Assembly: GCA_000183865.1 (NCBI GenBank)
Contig: CM001047.1
Span: 2,125,347-2,133,686 of the forward strand
Direction of reading: 5' to 3'
Source of the DNA: Listeria marthii FSL S4-120
GTDB taxonomy: Bacteria > Bacillota > Bacilli > Lactobacillales > Listeriaceae
Length of the DNA stretch: 8,340 bases
Positions 6,285 to 8,340 of the stretch are shown here, in pieces. The translations under genes and the position numbers were made by a program. The notes below the pieces were generated by a model. It was not told the DNA's origin, made no database searches, and worked only from the letters and a program-made list of their open reading frames with translations. Positions within the stretch are counted from its first letter, which is position 1. Each line of letters begins with the position of its first letter.

Positions 6285-7250
6285 TTACTCTTCTTTTCCA
6301 GTTGTAGAGGCTCGTATCAGTAATTCAGGAGTAAATAATAGGTTTCCTTGAGGCTTTCCATGATCATTAATTTTCGCAAGTAACATCTTCGCGAGTTCTT
6401 CTCCCATTTCGACGACCGGAGAACGAACAGTAGTAATTTTGGGTGATGAAATTCTATCTAAGAAAACACCATCAAACCCTGTTACAGCAATATTTTCACC
6501 AAAACGGCGACCAAATGCAGCGGCAGCTCGAACAACACCAATCGCAATTCGGTCCGATGCGCAAACAATCGCAATTTTTTCTGAGTTATAACGCAATAAT
6601 TCAAATGCTTTTTCTTCCGCGACACTCGAACTATTAGCAATAAAATAGCTTTCCGGCTTCAAACCGTGTTTTTTCACCACTTCTTCGTAACCTTCTAGGC
6701 GTGATTTCATAAACTGTTCATCCAATAAATCAATTCCTAAAAAGACAATTCGCGAAAACCCGATTTCTACCATATGCTCTGCTGCGAGCGCGGTTCCTTT
6801 TTTATTGTCTACATCAATCGAATCATAGCCACGTTTATTTTCACCATAAAAAATAACTGGTTTATCAATATCTAAAAGTCCTAAATCATAATCTTTGTCG
6901 CGTATTCCCGTAACAATAAGCCCGTCATAAGCTCCGATATTTCTGGATCTTTGTGTAACGAGTTGCAACGAATAATAATACTTATCTAACTCCCGACTAA
7001 TGCCAGTTAGTAAGTTCATGTAATATGGTTCAACTGTATCAATTTCTTCTAAAATCAAAAACTTTATGACTTGTGTCCTATTTTGAACAAGCGCTCTGGC
7101 AGCATAATTTGGTACATACTCTAAGGCTTCCATTGCACTATAAACAAGCATTTTCAGTTCATCTGAGACTTGATCTGGATGATTAATAACCCGTGAAACT
7201 GTCATTTTGGAGACATTTGCCCGTTTCGCAACATCTGCTAAAGTCGCCAT
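6285..7250 (-). CDS. LacI-family transcriptional regulator, probable maltose/maltodextrin regulator
   Basis: Sugar-responsive DNA-binding protein of 321 residues. The N-terminal helix-turn-helix is at about 4-23 (LADVAKRANVSKMTVSRVIN) and the hinge helix at 45-54 (YVPNYAARAL); its Leu54 is the residue type that wedges into a central CpG, as in LacI/CcpA. The rest (about 60-315) is a periplasmic-binding-protein-like effector domain with CASDRIAIG near 230 and the C-terminal SPKITTVRSPVVEMGEELAKMLL stretch. I chose ATG 7250 because LacI proteins begin right before the HTH and GGAGGAGG sits 6 bases upstream; the longer frame from 7334 would add 28 residues of untypical sequence and has no support. 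The CpG-centred operators before malE and the amylase make it the likely MalR-type regulator. No matching operator is seen at its own promoter, so there is no sign of autoregulation. Confidence 0.92.
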   Translation of the reverse strand: MATLADVAKRANVSKMTVSRVINHPDQVSDELKMLVYSAMEALEYVPNYAARALVQNRTQVIKFLILEEIDTVEPYYMNLLTGISRELDKYYYSLQLVTQRSRNIGAYDGLIVTGIRDKDYDLGLLDIDKPVIFYGENKRGYDSIDVDNKKGTALAAEHMVEIGFSRIVFLGIDLLDEQFMKSRLEGYEEVVKKHGLKPESYFIANSSSVAEEKAFELLRYNSEKIAIVCASDRIAIGVVRAAAAFGRRFGENIAVTGFDGVFLDRISSPKITTVRSPVVEMGEELAKMLLAKINDHGKPQGNLLFTPELLIRASTTGKEE

Positions 7251-7280
7251 CTCCAACCTCCTCCATTCATAATCTTCCTT

Positions 7281-7289
7281 ATTGTACCA
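7281..7289 (-). promoter_or_regulatory. Extended -10 promoter of the LacI-family gene
   Basis: The minus strand reads TGG-TACAAT about 30 nt before the ATG at 7250. The TGn extension compensates for a poor, T-rich -35 region. It lies downstream of the terminator of the 78-residue gene, so the regulator can be transcribed on its own. Confidence 0.55.
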
Positions 7290-7323
7290 TCTTTTACGCA
7301 AAAAAAAATAAGAATTAACCCAC

Positions 7324-7359
7324 AAAAAAAGCATTCTCTCTAAAAGTCCGAAAATGCTT
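7324..7359 (-). terminator. Terminator of the 78-residue membrane protein gene
   Basis: Minus strand: AAGCATT arm (7359-7353) pairs with AATGCTT (7335-7329), with two further pairs beyond one mismatch, a loop of about 12 nt, and a U-rich tract at 7330-7324 that partly overlaps the stem. It begins 29 bp after the stop codon and separates this gene from the regulator downstream. The stem is short, so some read-through is possible. Confidence 0.65.
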
Positions 7360-7388
7360 GGTTTATTATGATTATGTAATGAGTCATT

Positions 7389-7625
7389 TTATAGTGTTTG
7401 CCACTTTTTTTGAGAGACTCTACGTTCCTTCGTTTGTTGATAAGCTTTGATAATCACTCTGCCTAATTGATGAATTCCGCCAATGATCATTCCAATGACG
7501 ACAGCAACGAGCGTAGTTGTTAGAAAACTAATAAATGGAAAACTAGATGCATTCATTGCAGCAATTCCTAATATAAAAACAATAATAGTAGGTAGTACAT
7601 AATACCTAACGTCCTGCTCCTGCAT
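7389..7625 (-). CDS. Small two-helix membrane protein of unknown function
   Basis: I do not recognise the family. 78 residues: a short charged N-terminus (MQEQDVRYY), hydrophobic helix one at about 9-24 (LPTIIVFILGIAAM), a small polar turn, hydrophobic helix two at about 31-52 (ISFLTTTLVAVVIGMIIGGIH), and a basic C-terminal tail from 57 (KAYQQTKERRVSQKKW) that would lie in the cytoplasm. The many Gly residues in helix two (GMIIGG) could favour helix packing. The ATG at 7625 has AAAGGGG 9 bases upstream. A good promoter and a terminator bracket the gene, which supports it as a real, separately transcribed unit. It is upstream of the LacI regulator on the same strand but not clearly co-transcribed. 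It could be a small envelope or holin-like protein, with no evidence for either. Confidence 0.78.
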   Translation of the reverse strand: MQEQDVRYYVLPTIIVFILGIAAMNASSFPFISFLTTTLVAVVIGMIIGGIHQLGRVIIKAYQQTKERRVSQKKWQTL

Positions 7626-7671
7626 TCAAAGCGCCCCTTTACCAAAATAATAACTCCCATCAACTACTGAA

Positions 7672-7700
7672 ATTATAACGCGAAAACTGGCTTTTTTCAA
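7672..7700 (-). promoter_or_regulatory. Sigma-A promoter of the 78-residue gene
   Basis: Minus strand: -35 TTGAAA (7700-7695), 17-bp spacer, -10 TATAAT (7677-7672). This is one of the best consensus matches in the window and lies about 47 nt before the ATG. Confidence 0.8.
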
Positions 7701-8166
7701 GGGTTTGGCGGATTTTAAAACCGTGCTGTAAAAATGGTAAATGGCTCTATGTAGCGCTTTCTAAAGAGATGATAAATCCACTCAGTATGAATTCATCAAA
7801 AAGAAAAATTTGTTACCACTTTGTAACATTAATTAAGTCCTTTTACTTATTTTTCGTTAGACTTATATTTATTCATTTTATTAGATAAGTATTACTATTT
7901 ATGACCTTATGTTCTAAGCTGACCGCTTCATTATTTATAGCATATACAAATCACGGTGCTCTGATTGTACGTTATAAAATATTTTTCAATTTATGTAAAA
8001 AACTTTATTCACGCAGATTATTTTATTTTAGAGGTTTTTATCAGATTCAAAATGCGGTTTTCGCTTAGGTGAAAATCATTTTTTCTACTGACAATTAGCT
8101 CCAAAAAAGCAAATTTGGTTTTTTACAAATAATTAAACACCAGTTATGCTTACATTGTTCCATTAT
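7701..8166. other. AT-rich intergenic stretch with no convincing gene
   Basis: About 470 bp without an open frame that has both length and a ribosome site. The longest candidates are a 39-residue plus-strand frame from 7769 without a usable Shine-Dalgarno and a 15-residue minus-strand frame. Visible structure is limited to an inverted repeat at 7811-7828 and scattered promoter-like hexamers, for example TTTACA-17-TATGCT at 8122-8150 pointing at the terminator. It is larger than needed for one promoter, so an untranslated RNA is possible. Confidence 0.6.
7811..7828. repeat. Inverted repeat TGTTAC-N6-GTAACA
   Basis: Perfect 6-bp arms (7811-7816 and 7823-7828) in otherwise featureless AT-rich DNA. 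It resembles a dimeric regulator site. It shares the TGTTACC half-site with the maltose-type operators but has a longer, CpG-free centre, so it is unlikely to bind the same protein. Confidence 0.45.
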
Positions 8167-8216
8167 AAAAACGGAAGAGCTCCCCCCTCTTCCCCCGAAG
8201 GTCTCTTCCGTTTTTT
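8167..8216. terminator. Strong terminator with a C-rich loop, flanked by A and T runs
   Basis: A stem of up to 13 bp (AAAAACGGAAGAG 8167-8179 with CTCTTCCGTTTTT 8203-8215) encloses a 23-nt loop. The loop holds a smaller CTTC/GAAG hairpin (8189-8192 with 8197-8200) and C-runs of six and five. A and T runs on either side allow function on both strands. On the minus strand it starts 7 bp after the stop of the gene ending at 8223, which is its most likely client. Confidence 0.85.
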
Positions 8217-8222
8217 CTCTTG

Positions 8223-8340
8223 TTATTCTTTTAAATGATAAGGATATGTTGACACTACAACATCCCTTTTCATTAGAAGTCTTGTGCGAATCAATAGACT
8301 TGTTTGGTTATGAAGGACGTTTTGCCAACCTTTTCTAAAA
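8223..8340 (-). CDS. C-terminal end of an unidentified protein (partial, runs off the right edge)
   Basis: The minus strand is open from the right edge to TAA at 8225-8223, giving 38 residues (FRKGWQNVLHN...YPYHLKE). The segment is basic and not very hydrophobic, with no motif I can name. It is taken as a real gene end because the frame is uninterrupted to the edge, no other frame there looks coding, and a strong terminator follows the stop directly in the right orientation. The fragment is too short to identify the family, and chance cannot be excluded at this length. Confidence 0.55.
   Translation of the reverse strand, partial: FRKGWQNVLHNQTSLLIRTRLLMKRDVVVSTYPYHLKE

Noticed and set aside
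7251..7334. N-terminal extension of the LacI-family protein from an upstream ATG at 7334
   Set aside because: LacI proteins start just before the helix-turn-helix; ATG 7250 has a strong ribosome site, and the extension overlaps the predicted promoter of the gene.
7736..7765. cre-like sequence AGAAAGCGCTACAT on the minus strand upstream of the 78-residue gene
   Set aside because: Three mismatches to the 14-bp consensus, including the outer conserved bases, and it lies well upstream of the -35.
7811..7828. GlnR/TnrA box
   Set aside because: The half-sites TGTTA/TAACA are separated by 8 bases rather than the 7 required by TGTNA-N7-TNACA.
7769..7888. 39-residue plus-strand frame in the AT-rich gap (MINPLSMNSS...)
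   Set aside because: The only purine-rich stretch before the ATG is too close to act as a ribosome site, and the composition looks like random AT-rich DNA.
8070..8084. Fur-box-like stretch TGAAAATCATTTTTT
   Set aside because: Only a partial match to the 7-1-7 Fur consensus in a very AT-rich region, with no promoter or gene clearly linked to it.
8180..8202. G-quadruplex potential on the minus strand in the terminator loop
   Set aside because: There are only two long G-runs, whereas four are needed within one strand.

Overview
The window looks like a chromosomal segment of a low-GC Firmicute, most probably Listeria (monocytogenes or a close relative). Supporting signs are AT-rich intergenic DNA, strong AGGAGG ribosome sites, sigma-A type promoters, CcpA-type cre boxes, and a gene order (MalG, MalF, MalE, maltogenic amylase, small membrane protein, LacI regulator) that I recall from the Listeria maltose/maltodextrin locus. 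The species call is from memory of gene order and protein style, not from a search.

Layout. Positions 1-5377 hold a maltodextrin module on the minus strand. Read in the direction of transcription it is an intracellular GH13 maltogenic amylase/neopullulanase (5377-3602), the lipoprotein maltodextrin-binding protein (3388-2129), the MalF-like permease (2040-733) and the MalG-like permease (732 to the left edge, C-terminus cut off). MalF and MalG are back to back (TAA directly followed by ATG). MalE and MalF are separated by a hairpin with a U-tract that probably lowers permease expression relative to the binding protein. Divergent from the amylase is a plus-strand CPBP-type membrane protein gene (5613-6248). 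It meets a minus-strand LacI-family regulator (7250-6285) at a compact bidirectional terminator. Further right lie a 78-residue two-helix membrane protein (7625-7389, minus), about 470 bp of AT-rich DNA without a convincing gene, a strong C-rich terminator (8167-8216), and the last 38 codons of another minus-strand gene (8340-8223).

Regulation and teamwork. MalE would capture maltodextrins at the cell surface and MalF/MalG carry them in. No ATPase gene is present here; a shared MsmX-type ATPase elsewhere is the usual partner. The amylase would hydrolyse the sugars in the cytoplasm. The promoters of malE and of the amylase share one architecture: a LacI-type pseudo-palindrome TGTTA-nCGn-TAAC, then 13 bp, then a cre that overlaps the -35 hexamer, then an 18-bp spacer and the -10. 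Operator and cre centres are exactly 27 bp apart in both. This predicts glucose repression by CcpA and specific control by the local LacI-family protein, whose upstream site near -55 would suit activation as well as repression. The locus is otherwise a well-known type of system; I see no clear sign of a wholly new system, phage, transposon or CRISPR array.
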